Part shown: positions 1 through 8,362 of the stretch, in pieces | Position numbering within the stretch: position 1 is the first letter of the stretch | How the letters are laid out: each line of letters begins with the position of its first letter | NCBI RefSeq assembly: GCF_023167465.1 | Contig: NZ_AP025698.1 | Coordinates: 1,298,501-1,362,500 of the forward strand | Direction of reading: 5' to 3' | Source of the DNA: Methanothermobacter tenebrarum | Lineage (GTDB): Archaea > Methanobacteriota > Methanobacteria > Methanobacteriales > DSM-23052 | DNA length: 64,000 nucleotides | Made by a program: the position numbers and the translations under genes | The notes under the pieces: model-generated | What the model saw: the letters and a program-made list of their open reading frames with translations, nothing else | Database searches by the model: none | Told to the model about the DNA's origin: nothing

Positions 1-599
1 TATTAAACGGCGCCCCCGGGATGATCATAGGAGAAGGTACAAGGAGCACACCAGAAAAACCCAACCTCATGATAGCCGCCGACCTCCATCACATGAACCC
101 CTACTACATCGGAGGTTTCAGAACAGCCGCCGGCCCGGAAATATTCAACACAATCGCCATCCCAATACCCATACTCAACAAGAAAATACTCGCAAATACC
201 CTAATAACAAATGACAACATCCCACTACCAATAGCCGATATAAGGGACAGGAGAATAATAAACAAAACCAATTATAAGATTGCCTGGATGGGGGATGAAA
301 GACCATCATACCATCCGCAAAGATGTGCTAATTGTGAAAAATGTCTCGTAGCTGAAAGATGCCCAACCCTAGCCTTCAAGAACACACTAGACCTTGAAAA
401 ATGCTTTGGATGTGGAATGTGCGCAAATTCTTGTCCAAATAATGTATTCGAGATGAGAACAGGGAAAGTCACACTCCAAACCAATAATAAAAGCATTAAA
501 GTGCCTGTAGTATGCAGACAATCAGATATAAAACGTGCAAAGAAATTAGCTGAAGAATTAAAATACCGGATAGAATCTGGTGAATTCCCCATCAGATAA
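1..599 (+). CDS. Methanogenesis marker 16 metalloprotein (DUF39), C-terminal part
   Basis: The reading frame is open from base 3 and is cut by the window edge, so only about 199 C-terminal residues are present; the family is usually near 400. The visible part has the end of the DUF39 domain (motif LNGAPGMIIGEGT) and then two ferredoxin motifs, CANCEKCLVAERCP and CFGCGMCANSCP. DUF39 proteins with a ferredoxin module are linked in methanogens to sulfur incorporation into homocysteine from aspartate semialdehyde. The assignment rests on this domain pair. The ATG at 21 lies inside the domain and is not the true start. thiI follows after 16 bases, so the two may be co-transcribed. Confidence 0.85.
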   Translation, partial: LNGAPGMIIGEGTRSTPEKPNLMIAADLHHMNPYYIGGFRTAAGPEIFNTIAIPIPILNKKILANTLITNDNIPLPIADIRDRRIINKTNYKIAWMGDERPSYHPQRCANCEKCLVAERCPTLAFKNTLDLEKCFGCGMCANSCPNNVFEMRTGKVTLQTNNKSIKVPVVCRQSDIKRAKKLAEELKYRIESGEFPIR

Positions 600-615
600 A
601 CCATGGGTGTAACAG

Positions 616-1767
616 ATGGACTATGACCTCATACTTGGACGTTACGGGGAAATAGCCCTTAAAAGTCCGCGGGTTAGGAGAAAATTTGAATCACAACTCA
701 TCCATAACATAAAAAGCGCATTTAAAACAGAAGCCCACATAAGAGAGGGTAGAATATTCATCCACCCAGCAGATTTCAAAGAAGCCCTAGACAAACTAAC
801 CAAAATCTTCGGGATAATATCATTCTCCCCAGTAATCGCTATGAAAACAGACAAAAAAGTGATCTCAACCAAACTCAGAGAATACGTGGAAAAACTAAAC
901 TCAGAGGGCCTATTTGATGAAAAAAAATCCTTCGCAATAAGATGTAAAAGGACCGGAGCCCACAACTTCACAAGCCAAGAACTCGCAGCATACGCAGGTT
1001 CAATAGTCCAAGATAAGATAGGGGCCCCAGTAGACCTCACAAAACCAGACATAGAAATATTCCTAGAGGTCAGGGGCGGGAAAACATACCTCTTCCATGA
1101 AATCATACCAGGCCCCGGGGGTCTTCCAATCGGCACAAGTGGAAAAGTAGTATCACTACTCTCAGGTGGTATAGATTCTGCCGTTGCAACCTATCTCATA
1201 ATGAAAAGAGGATGTAAGATACTAGCACTACACTTTGACACACACCCATACACAAGCAAAAAAACTAGGATAAAAATCAAAAAGCTAGCAGATAAACTAA
1301 AAGAATACTCCCCAGGTGTGGAATTTGAACTATTAACAATAGAATATGGTGAATACCTCGACTATTGCATATCAAAGGCTCCAAGAAACCTCACCTGCAT
1401 ACTATGCAAATTCGGAATGTATCATATCGCAGAGAAAATAGCCAATGAAAAAAAAGCCCTAGCTATTGTAGATGGTAACAGCATCGGACAAGTAGCATCC
1501 CAAACCCTCCATAATATCCTCGCAACACGCTACAGTGTAAAAATCCCCATTCTAAGCCCCCTAATAGGCTTCGACAAGATAGAAATAGAAAACCTTGCAA
1601 AAAGAATAGGAACCTACAAAATCTCCACATCCCCAAATGGGGCATGTACCGCAGCCCCACCACATCCAGCGACGAAAATAAGCCCACAAAAACTATTAAA
1701 GATAAAGCAGAGCCTAGACTTAGATCCAAAATTAGAAAAGATCATGGAAACAAAAACAAAATACTAA
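616..1767 (+). CDS. thiI: tRNA 4-thiouridine sulfurtransferase ThiI (archaeal, no rhodanese domain)
   Basis: This 383-residue protein has an N-terminal ferredoxin-like/THUMP region (about residues 1-170) and a PP-loop ATPase domain with SGGIDS near residue 185. It adenylates U8 of tRNA and inserts sulfur. The C-terminal rhodanese domain of bacterial ThiI is absent, as usual in methanogens. A CxxC pair (CILC, Cys261 and Cys264) is the likely persulfide carrier. The gene lies just downstream of the marker 16 sulfur-metabolism gene. The start ATG follows the upstream stop by 16 bases. Confidence 0.9.
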   Translation: MDYDLILGRYGEIALKSPRVRRKFESQLIHNIKSAFKTEAHIREGRIFIHPADFKEALDKLTKIFGIISFSPVIAMKTDKKVISTKLREYVEKLNSEGLFDEKKSFAIRCKRTGAHNFTSQELAAYAGSIVQDKIGAPVDLTKPDIEIFLEVRGGKTYLFHEIIPGPGGLPIGTSGKVVSLLSGGIDSAVATYLIMKRGCKILALHFDTHPYTSKKTRIKIKKLADKLKEYSPGVEFELLTIEYGEYLDYCISKAPRNLTCILCKFGMYHIAEKIANEKKALAIVDGNSIGQVASQTLHNILATRYSVKIPILSPLIGFDKIEIENLAKRIGTYKISTSPNGACTAAPPHPATKISPQKLLKIKQSLDLDPKLEKIMETKTKY

Positions 1768-1834
1768 TTATAATAGACCCCCATATTCTACTAGTGTTCA
1801 TAATTGTATATTTTAGCCTGGAGGTGTACCCATA

Positions 1835-2932
1835 ATGAAAACAACAATTAGTGTGATTAAAGCTGACGTCGGGAGCTTAGCAGGTCACGTGCTCGCTCAC
1901 GAGGCCCTAAAAAAGAAATGCGATGATATACTCTCGGAGGCCAAGGATACAGGGATCCTAGAAGACTATTATATAACCAATTGTGGAGATGACATCGACC
2001 TTATAATGACACACCACAGAGGCGAAGAAGACGAAGAAGTGCACGAAACAGCATGGAACGCCTTTAAAGAAGCAACAAACCTTGCAAGGGAAATGAAACT
2101 ATACGGTGCAGGCCAAGACCTGCTCTCAGACACGTTCTCAGGTAACATAAAGGGTATGGGTCCCGGTTGTGCTGAGATGGAGTTCAAAGAAAGACCAAGC
2201 GACCCAGTTATCATATTCTGCTGCGACAAGACAGAACCAGGAGCCTTCAACCTCCCACTCTTCAGAATATTCGCAGACCCATTCAACACAGCAGGACTCG
2301 TAATAGACCCCAGCCTACATAACGGCTACAAATTCGAAATCTTCGACGTCATAGAGCACAAGAAAGTCATAATGTCATGTCCAGAGGAAATGTATGACTT
2401 ACTAGCCCTCCTAGGTGCTATCGGCCGCTATGTGATCAAAAAAATATATAGGAAAGACGATGACGAAATAGCCGCCTCTGTAAGCACAGAAAGACTAAAT
2501 ATCATGGCCGGGAAATATATCGGAAAGGACGACCCAGTAGCTATAGTAAGATCCCAATCAGGCTTCCCAGCAGCTGGGGAAGTGCTAGAACCGTTCTCAC
2601 TCCCACACCTCGTAGGTGGGTGGATGAGAGGTTCGCACAACGGCCCACTAATGCCGGTACCCCAAAAGGATGCTACACCAGTCCGATTCGACGGTCCACC
2701 CAGGGTCATCGGCCTAGGCTTCCAAGTTGCTAACTGCAAATTAATCGGACCAATAGATCTCTTTGACGATCCATCCTTCGACCGTTCAAGGGTACTAGCA
2801 TCTGAAATAGCAGAATACATGCGAAGGCACGGGCCATTCGAACCACACAGACTCCCAAGTGATGAAATGGAATACACAACATTACCAGAGATCCTTAAAA
2901 AATTAAAAGGGAGATTCGAGGACATAGAATAA
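1835..2932 (+). CDS. fbp: Fructose-1,6-bisphosphate aldolase/phosphatase, archaeal type
   Basis: 365 residues, the full usual length of the bifunctional class V FBPase, which condenses triose phosphates and dephosphorylates FBP in gluconeogenesis. Family motifs are visible: N-terminal ISVIKADVGSLAGH, the acidic metal-binding segment NCGDDIDLIMTHHRG, and GMGPGCAEMEF. A GGAGGT ribosome site at about 1820 lies before ATG 1835. The gene converges with the leftward cluster at 2950; the 17-base gap is T-rich (CCCCCTTTTTATTC) and probably serves as terminator in both directions. Confidence 0.95.
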   Translation: MKTTISVIKADVGSLAGHVLAHEALKKKCDDILSEAKDTGILEDYYITNCGDDIDLIMTHHRGEEDEEVHETAWNAFKEATNLAREMKLYGAGQDLLSDTFSGNIKGMGPGCAEMEFKERPSDPVIIFCCDKTEPGAFNLPLFRIFADPFNTAGLVIDPSLHNGYKFEIFDVIEHKKVIMSCPEEMYDLLALLGAIGRYVIKKIYRKDDDEIAASVSTERLNIMAGKYIGKDDPVAIVRSQSGFPAAGEVLEPFSLPHLVGGWMRGSHNGPLMPVPQKDATPVRFDGPPRVIGLGFQVANCKLIGPIDLFDDPSFDRSRVLASEIAEYMRRHGPFEPHRLPSDEMEYTTLPEILKKLKGRFEDIE

Positions 2933-2949
2933 AAACCCTATCCCCCTTT

Positions 2950-3600
2950 TTATTCTTTTTTAGCCTCCTCCTGGTCGCCGATTAAATATTTCCATATAAA
3001 GAATGGAATGTCAAACACCCTTTCGGCCCTATCTATAATGGCACTGTCACTTGTAGCAACAACAAAATCCTCAGATTCCCTTTTAATATTATAATCAACA
3101 TTTGGGGACAATTCCACCTCACCAGGGATCCCATAATCCTTTAATAGTCTTCTTACAATGGATGCTAATTCCCCGCTAAAACTTACATTTTTATCAAAAT
3201 AAAATTTCACAAAACCCACTTTCAAAACCTTTAATGCCTTAAAAACGAGCTCGAGGGCCTTAAGGGTTTCATCATTCAACTTGTATTTTCCGAAAACCCC
3301 CCTAGAATCCCTTAAAAACCCATCCTGGGCTATGAAAAAATTCCCTTGAAGGACGCTCTCAACTGTTATGAGAACGTTATAACCATCTAAGATTATCCCA
3401 GATCCTCTCAAGGATTCTGGACTTGCTATTTTCTTTTTTCTGTCTCTTATTGTGGACTCTGAAAAAACATACCTTGCAAGGTAATTTCTATCCCTTCTCT
3501 TCAACATATAATGGTTCGCGACAAAATCGAGCGCAACCCTCTTCTTATACCCCCTGTCTAGAAGATAGCGAAGATCCTCCACGGCCTTTTTGAGGGTCAT
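2950..3600 (-). CDS. DUF434 protein with PIN-like C-terminal domain
   Basis: About 216 residues. The N-terminus resembles DUF434 (residues 1-60: LKKAVEDLRYLLDRGYKK, then the conserved basic RDRNYLARYVFS). The remainder looks like a PIN-type nuclease fold, with an acidic GIILDGYNVLI strand and late FVVATSDSAIIDRAERV. An RNA-directed role is plausible but unproven. ATG 3600 is preferred over TTG 3603 because AGGAGGGG lies just upstream. It is the last gene of a leftward run in which genes abut or overlap by a few bases. Confidence 0.7.
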   Translation of the reverse strand: MTLKKAVEDLRYLLDRGYKKRVALDFVANHYMLKRRDRNYLARYVFSESTIRDRKKKIASPESLRGSGIILDGYNVLITVESVLQGNFFIAQDGFLRDSRGVFGKYKLNDETLKALELVFKALKVLKVGFVKFYFDKNVSFSGELASIVRRLLKDYGIPGEVELSPNVDYNIKRESEDFVVATSDSAIIDRAERVFDIPFFIWKYLIGDQEEAKKE

Positions 3601-4256
3601 CAACCCCTCCTCTTAGCAGCTATAATAAGCACACGATCTGACGCATCCTCGGCCCTGTCTGCTATATTCCCAAGGTGTACTGTAACCTCCTTCATCCCCA
3701 GGAGTTTAACCACGCCAATCTCCTCATCCCTATAGGACTTGTAAAGCTTAGTTAATATCCTTCTTTCAATTTCGTCCGCCTTCTCTTCAAGTTTCTCGAT
3801 CTCATGAGCTTTCCGGATAGCCTCTGTAAGATCCTCTTCTAGGAAGTTTATACAATCATCTAGCGCTTTTACGATCTGTCCTATAACCTCCATGAATGCT
3901 TCAAAATCCTTTTGAAAATCGGCTGGGAATTCAACTTTACTCAAGGATATTGTGAACGCTGTTGATTCGATCGTGTCAGCCACCTTATCAACCTTTTCAG
4001 TTAACATTATCCTATCTTCCCTGTCAAATGGTAAAAATGCCCCCTCATAGAATCCCATCTCCATCTTCCGGCGTATTTCATCCGCCTCATGTTCTAGGGC
4101 GGATATTTTCCTTGTTAGAATATCCACCTTCTCATAATCCCCATTATAAAAGTGGGGCATCAGCTTCTCAAATTCCCTGTAACACTCATAAACTTTCTTC
4201 ACATGCTCTTTAGCATACAATTCAACTTTGCTCTCTTTTAGGAAAAATTTTCTCAT
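3600..4256 (-). CDS. DUF47 / PhoU-like protein
   Basis: 218 residues, mostly charged helices, with two PhoU-like repeats containing E/D-rich segments such as LEHEADEIRRK and KLEEKADEIERRI. DUF47 (TIGR00153) proteins often partner with Pit-type phosphate or metal transporters and are thought to modulate them. No transporter is adjacent here. The gene sits between the DUF434 and DUF357 genes with 1-4 base overlaps, indicating one transcript. It is distinct from the two other PhoU-type genes at 31162 and 37067. Confidence 0.8.
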   Translation of the reverse strand: MRKFFLKESKVELYAKEHVKKVYECYREFEKLMPHFYNGDYEKVDILTRKISALEHEADEIRRKMEMGFYEGAFLPFDREDRIMLTEKVDKVADTIESTAFTISLSKVEFPADFQKDFEAFMEVIGQIVKALDDCINFLEEDLTEAIRKAHEIEKLEEKADEIERRILTKLYKSYRDEEIGVVKLLGMKEVTVHLGNIADRAEDASDRVLIIAAKRRG

Positions 4257-4492
4257 TATTTAACCCCTATCCCATGTAGAATACGTAAAGAGTCGATTAA
4301 ACCATGTGCATAATTTATACAACCAAAAGATGTTATATAATCACCCTTCTCTAGATAATATATGGAGTCTTCTTTATAATTTTCAGCCCTCTGGATAATA
4401 TCCTTCTCCTCCCTACTAAAATCTAGATGTAACATTTCCCTTATATTTTTCTCTAGAAGTTCAATATCCTTTTTGATCCTTTCAACTGCCAA
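4256..4492 (-). CDS. DUF357 small helical protein
   Basis: 78 residues, beginning AVERIKKDIELLEKNI and ending with a Tyr-rich helix pair (ENYKEDSIYYLEKGDY, NYAHGLIDSLRIL). This matches DUF357, a small archaeal helical family of unknown function often near the DUF47 gene. TTG 4492 is preferred over TTG 4498 because the GGTGAT site at 4499-4504 then has a 5-base spacer, as elsewhere in the window. It nearly abuts the AIP synthase stop. Confidence 0.75.
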   Translation of the reverse strand: MAVERIKKDIELLEKNIREMLHLDFSREEKDIIQRAENYKEDSIYYLEKGDYITSFGCINYAHGLIDSLRILHGIGVK

Positions 4493-4498
4493 GGCCAA

Positions 4499-5071
4499 TC
4501 ACCCACAAAACATCATCTTCCAAGAATAATAGATCCTCTGGACCACGGTAAAATATCCAAGGACAATAACCAGGATAACAGCAATCTCCATGATAAAACC
4601 TCCAAGAACCGAACCCAAAAACGCCCCCAACATTAATATTAATAGTCTTTCAGCCCTTTCAGCAACCCCAACACTACAAGGTACGCCTTCACCCTCTGCA
4701 CGGGCCCTAACATAACTCACACTTAAAGAAGCATGAAGTGCCAACATCCCAGTTAACCAGCCTATAAAACCGCCATAGGTTATACCTACCAGTATAAACG
4801 CGTCCGAGAACCTGTCTAGAGTTGAATCCAAGAATCCTCCAAATTTCGTCGCCTTAGAATTTCCCCTTGCAATAGCCCCATCAATAATATCCATAAAACC
4901 ACTCAAGGCTATTAACAACCCCCCGAGAAACAAGTTCTTCACCGCAAAAGTGTAAGCGGCCACCAAAGCGATTATAAAACCGGCTAGGGTAACATAATTT
5001 GGGTTTACCTTAATCCTTGATGCTATGGGGTCTGTTATCCTCCCAAGGTAGGGTCTGAGATTATTTAACAT
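4499..5071 (-). CDS. Archaetidylinositol phosphate synthase (CDP-alcohol phosphatidyltransferase)
   Basis: 190 residues, several membrane helices. The CDP-alcohol phosphotransferase signature (D-x2-DG-x2-AR-x8-G-x3-D-x3-D) is visible from DIIDGAIARG through FLDSTLDRFSD. In Methanobacteriales this enzyme joins CDP-archaeol and inositol 1-phosphate to make archaetidylinositol phosphate. Neighbouring DUF357 and DUF47 genes follow it in a tight leftward cluster. It is divergent from the Sua5 gene; an AT-rich TATA-like stretch (5090-5102) lies between them. Confidence 0.82.
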   Translation of the reverse strand: MLNNLRPYLGRITDPIASRIKVNPNYVTLAGFIIALVAAYTFAVKNLFLGGLLIALSGFMDIIDGAIARGNSKATKFGGFLDSTLDRFSDAFILVGITYGGFIGWLTGMLALHASLSVSYVRARAEGEGVPCSVGVAERAERLLILMLGAFLGSVLGGFIMEIAVILVIVLGYFTVVQRIYYSWKMMFCG

Positions 5072-5139
5072 AGAATATTCTTATAAAATTCAATTTATAT
5101 ATATCCATGGGGGGCATAGAATCCGAAAGCAGATCCAAA

Positions 5140-5757
5140 ATGAAGATCATAAAAACAGATAAAAATTTAAAGGACCATTTAAAGGCGGCTAGAACCATCC
5201 TAGAGGGTGGTGGCATCGTATTATATCCCACAGACACACTATACGGCCTTGGCGTCAACGCCTTTAATGAAGAGGCTGTAAAAAGACTCTACAGATTAAA
5301 GAGAAGACCTCTTAATAAACCAATATCTATATGCTTACATGACACAAAATGGATAAGAAAAGTCGCCCACATCAACCCCAAAATTGAAAGATTAATCACC
5401 AAACTTCTACCAGGACCATTCACAATCATACTCAAAAAAAAGAACACAGTCCCCCAGATTTTAACAGGAGGCACCGAAAAAATTGGTATAAGAATCCCAG
5501 ATAATATCATCTCCAGGGAACTTTCAAAGGAATTCCCAATAACAAGTACAAGTGCAAATATATCCGGGATGAAAACCCATAATAACATCAGGGACATAAT
5601 CCAACAAATAGGTGAAGTCGACCTAGCCATAGATGCAGGCCCCCTTAAAGGGGGAGCATCCACCGTAATAGATCTTACAACCGATCCTCCGAAAATTTTA
5701 AGAAAAGGAGCGGATATTGAAAAAATCAAAAAAATCATAGAAGGCGTAAGGGCATGA
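5140..5757 (+). CDS. L-threonylcarbamoyladenylate synthase (Sua5/YrdC family)
   Basis: About 205 residues, a single YrdC/Sua5 domain without a long C-terminal Sua5 extension. It makes threonylcarbamoyl-AMP for t6A37 of tRNA. Motifs are YPTDTLYGLGVNA, KRRPLNKPISI and TSTSANISG. ATG 5107 would lie only about 10 bases past a TATA-like box (5093-5102), so a start at ATG 5140 fits archaeal promoter spacing better. The stop overlaps the radB start by 4 bases (ATGA), indicating co-expression. Confidence 0.88.
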   Translation: MKIIKTDKNLKDHLKAARTILEGGGIVLYPTDTLYGLGVNAFNEEAVKRLYRLKRRPLNKPISICLHDTKWIRKVAHINPKIERLITKLLPGPFTIILKKKNTVPQILTGGTEKIGIRIPDNIISRELSKEFPITSTSANISGMKTHNNIRDIIQQIGEVDLAIDAGPLKGGASTVIDLTTDPPKILRKGADIEKIKKIIEGVRA

Positions 5758-6461
5758 AACTCCTCTCAAACTTTAAAAAACCAGCCAAGATACCTACAGG
5801 TTGTTCCCTGGACAAAATACTTGGAGGGGGCGTGGAAAAAAGGAACCTCACACAGTTCTATGGACCCCCAGGATCTGGGAAGACGAACATAGCCATCAAA
5901 CTAGCCGTTGAAACAGCGAAAAACCATGGAAAAGTAATATTCATAGACACAGAAGGTGGAATGTCAATCGAAAGGATAAGACAAGTGGCTGGTAAAGACT
6001 TCGACAAGATAGCTAAAAAGATAATATTATTTGAACCAGGAACATTCCATGAACAAGGCGAAACAATAAGAAAAATATGGTCACTCCTACAAAGACACCC
6101 ACAAGAATTCGATCTCATAATCCTAGACTCGGCCGTGGCATTATACAGATTAAAGGATGGGAGCTCCCCAAGGATACACAGTGAACTAGGCAACCAAATG
6201 GCCCTACTTCTAAGGATGGCGAAAAAGTATGATCTTGCAGTTGTAATCACAAACCAAATATATTCTCTATTTGACGCAGAGGGTAGAAACGCCATTGAAC
6301 CCGTAGGGGGCACCATACTCAAATATTGGAGTAAAATAATCATCGAACTACAAAAAGGAGATGTGGTCGGTGAACGCCGGGCAATTTTAAAAAGACACAA
6401 AAACAAACAGGAAGGACTTGAAACAACATTTAGGATAGTTGAAAACGGCCTTGAAGGATAA
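5754..6461 (+). CDS. radB: DNA repair and recombination protein RadB
   Basis: 235 residues, a RecA-fold ATPase core without the N-terminal helix-hairpin-helix domain of RadA. Walker A is GPPGSGKT (about residues 40-47); Walker B is LIILDSAVALY. RadB is a euryarchaeal RadA paralogue thought to assist RadA filament formation. It overlaps the Sua5 gene by 4 bases. Length is typical. Confidence 0.93.
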   Translation: MKLLSNFKKPAKIPTGCSLDKILGGGVEKRNLTQFYGPPGSGKTNIAIKLAVETAKNHGKVIFIDTEGGMSIERIRQVAGKDFDKIAKKIILFEPGTFHEQGETIRKIWSLLQRHPQEFDLIILDSAVALYRLKDGSSPRIHSELGNQMALLLRMAKKYDLAVVITNQIYSLFDAEGRNAIEPVGGTILKYWSKIIIELQKGDVVGERRAILKRHKNKQEGLETTFRIVENGLEG

Positions 6462-6573
6462 TCCACATAAGCTCATACTAGGTAAAAACTTTTATTTATA
6501 ATAATCTAAAAAAATCATGACAGATTTACTGTTGGTGAAAAGAACACCACAATCATAAACTGTAGTGATATGC

Positions 6574-7728
6574 ATGATTTCCCCCAAAAAATATTACAAA
6601 ACCGTTAAAATACCACCAAATGGTTTTAAAAGTGTTAATGAATTCTTTAATCATGTCTTCAAGGACAAAGAGATGATATGGATGGGCCAAAATACAAACC
6701 ATCTTAATGATCATCATGAAATAAAAGAAGCAATGATAGAATTCATAAAAAGTAACGAATACTGTAAATACCCCCCACCAGAAGGATTCCCAGAACTCCA
6801 AGAATTAATACTAAAAGACCTGGGATTAAAAAACGGCTTCGAATCCCTCATAACCGCCGGGGGGACAGAATCCCTCTACCTATGCATGCACAGCTACATA
6901 GAACCAGGTGACAGGATCATAACATCAGACCCAGGATACCTAATAATCGAAAACTTCGCCAAGAGATTCGGGGCAAAAGTAACAAGCGTACACATATACA
7001 ACAAAAAATGTTCATACAAACTCACCCCAAAACTCGCAAGAGATAACATAGACGAGAAAACAAAGATAATATCACTCATAGACCCCCTCAACCCCCTAGG
7101 ATCATCCTATACAAAAGATGAAATAAAAGAATTCGCCGAAATATCCGAGGAAAAAGACCTATACCTACTACATGACATAACATACAGAGACTTCGCGAAA
7201 AAACACCACCTAGCAGCAAAATACGCCCCAGAAAGGACCTTAACAATCTACAGTTTCTCAAAAATCTGTGGAATGGCCGGTCTCAGAATAGGGGGTGTTA
7301 TAACAGCACCAGAGATGATGGAACCCCTCAAAGCAGCTATCATAAACGACCTTGGGACAAACGCCCTATCACAAATCGGCGCCATAAAAGCCCTAAAAAC
7401 CAAGAAAAAATGGATAAAAAGAGTGCGTGAACGCACATACAAAAACCAGAAGATCATAAAAAAAGCCGTTGATGAAGTTGAAGACGCATTCATACCAGTA
7501 TACCCATCAAACGCTAACATGATGGCCATAGACATATACAAGACAGGAGTATCCCCAGATGATCTAACAGAATCCCTCTTAAAGAGAAAAATCTTTGTAA
7601 GACAGGGATCATACACCAGCAGATTCTATGGTAACAGATACATCCGCCTAAGCTTCTCAATCCCAAAAGAACAAGTTAAAATATTCGCAGAAAACTTCAC
7701 AGACCTAATGGGATTCCTAAGAAACTAA
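6574..7728 (+). CDS. Pyridoxal-phosphate aminotransferase, class I/II
   Basis: About 384 residues with a fold-type I aminotransferase pattern: TAGGTESLYLCMH (cofactor phosphate region), IISLIDPLNPLGSSYTKDE, the PLP lysine in YSFSKICGMAGLRIGG, and C-terminal RQGSYTSRFYGNRYIRLSF. Substrate cannot be read from sequence; it has been called aspartate aminotransferase-related in relatives. ATG 6574 has AGTGAT 4 bases upstream and is preferred over GTG 6565. A TATA-like box (TTTTATTTATAA, about 6489-6500) precedes it, so it has its own promoter. Confidence 0.82.
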   Translation: MISPKKYYKTVKIPPNGFKSVNEFFNHVFKDKEMIWMGQNTNHLNDHHEIKEAMIEFIKSNEYCKYPPPEGFPELQELILKDLGLKNGFESLITAGGTESLYLCMHSYIEPGDRIITSDPGYLIIENFAKRFGAKVTSVHIYNKKCSYKLTPKLARDNIDEKTKIISLIDPLNPLGSSYTKDEIKEFAEISEEKDLYLLHDITYRDFAKKHHLAAKYAPERTLTIYSFSKICGMAGLRIGGVITAPEMMEPLKAAIINDLGTNALSQIGAIKALKTKKKWIKRVRERTYKNQKIIKKAVDEVEDAFIPVYPSNANMMAIDIYKTGVSPDDLTESLLKRKIFVRQGSYTSRFYGNRYIRLSFSIPKEQVKIFAENFTDLMGFLRN

Positions 7729-7761
7729 AAAAAGGAAACTCATCCACCTTAAGGATCATCC

Positions 7762-7810
7762 AAACAATCATTTAAGCAGGAAGCCCCTCCCATCAGAGAA
7801 GGGTAGTTCA
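7762..7810 (+). mobile_element. Probable decayed IS200/IS605 tnpB 3' end
   Basis: One frame reads QSFKQEAPPIREG and then stops at 7804-7806. SxKQEAP is, from memory, the usual C-terminus of many archaeal TnpB proteins. The DNA AAGCAGGAAGCCCCTCCC...AGGGTAGTTCA resembles the segment at 10519-10564 (opposite strand), which ends in the same TAGTTCA. No transposase body remains. It sits between the aminotransferase and the small sequon-rich gene. Confidence 0.5.
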
Positions 7811-7839
7811 ACGAACAGATAATAGGAGGTGATGATTCA

Positions 7840-8151
7840 ATGGATAAACTGACAATCCTCCTTCTAATAGTTATAATAGCAGCTATAGGGGCTGCAGTTG
7901 GTTACCAATATTATGGAGGGGAAGGACTAAAATTACAAAACCAGACCCAATTGAAAATCCAAAACCAGACACAATACATGAACCAAACCCAAAATCAAAC
8001 ACGATACAGGAACCAAACCCAAAATTGTTCCGCATACGAACAGATGACTAAAAACATTAATCCACTCCAATATCAGGACCAGAACATGTTCCACGGAGAA
8101 TTAATACAGCATCAAGAACAAAACAGAAACCGGATCCAGAACAAGCCATGA
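7840..8151 (+). CDS. Small membrane-anchored N-glycosylation-sequon-rich protein
   Basis: 103 residues. Residues 4-22 form one hydrophobic segment (LTILLLIVIIAAIGAAVG), followed by a very Asn/Gln/Thr-rich tail. The tail has repeated NQT and one NCS, all N-X-S/T sequons, so it looks like an anchored extracellular protein that may be heavily N-glycosylated. GGAGGTGAT 6 bases before ATG 7840 is one of the strongest ribosome sites here, arguing that it is a real gene. I do not recognise a family. It stands alone, downstream of a probable tnpB remnant. Confidence 0.65.
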   Translation: MDKLTILLLIVIIAAIGAAVGYQYYGGEGLKLQNQTQLKIQNQTQYMNQTQNQTRYRNQTQNCSAYEQMTKNINPLQYQDQNMFHGELIQHQEQNRNRIQNKP

Positions 8152-8362
8152 AAAATTATTCATTCCCCAGATACAGAAATGAATAGCATCATATATGAAC
8201 ATCCCCAAAAAAAAGTATTTATTTTTCCTGTACTACCTCGTATCCCACTTTTTTTTTTAACCATACAAGCAAACCTTCCATCCCCCAACGGGCCAAACTT
8301 GGTATTCCCTTCTCACAAACCTACTGTCCACTAAATTACAGCCAAAGCCTTGTAAGAGTATT

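Noticed and set aside
272..604. Minus-strand frame of 110 codons over the marker 16 gene
   Set aside because: It lies entirely over a recognised ferredoxin-containing gene and has no recognisable motif.
1644..1835. 63-codon frame across the thiI end
   Set aside because: Overlaps the real thiI C-terminus in another frame and has no ribosome site.
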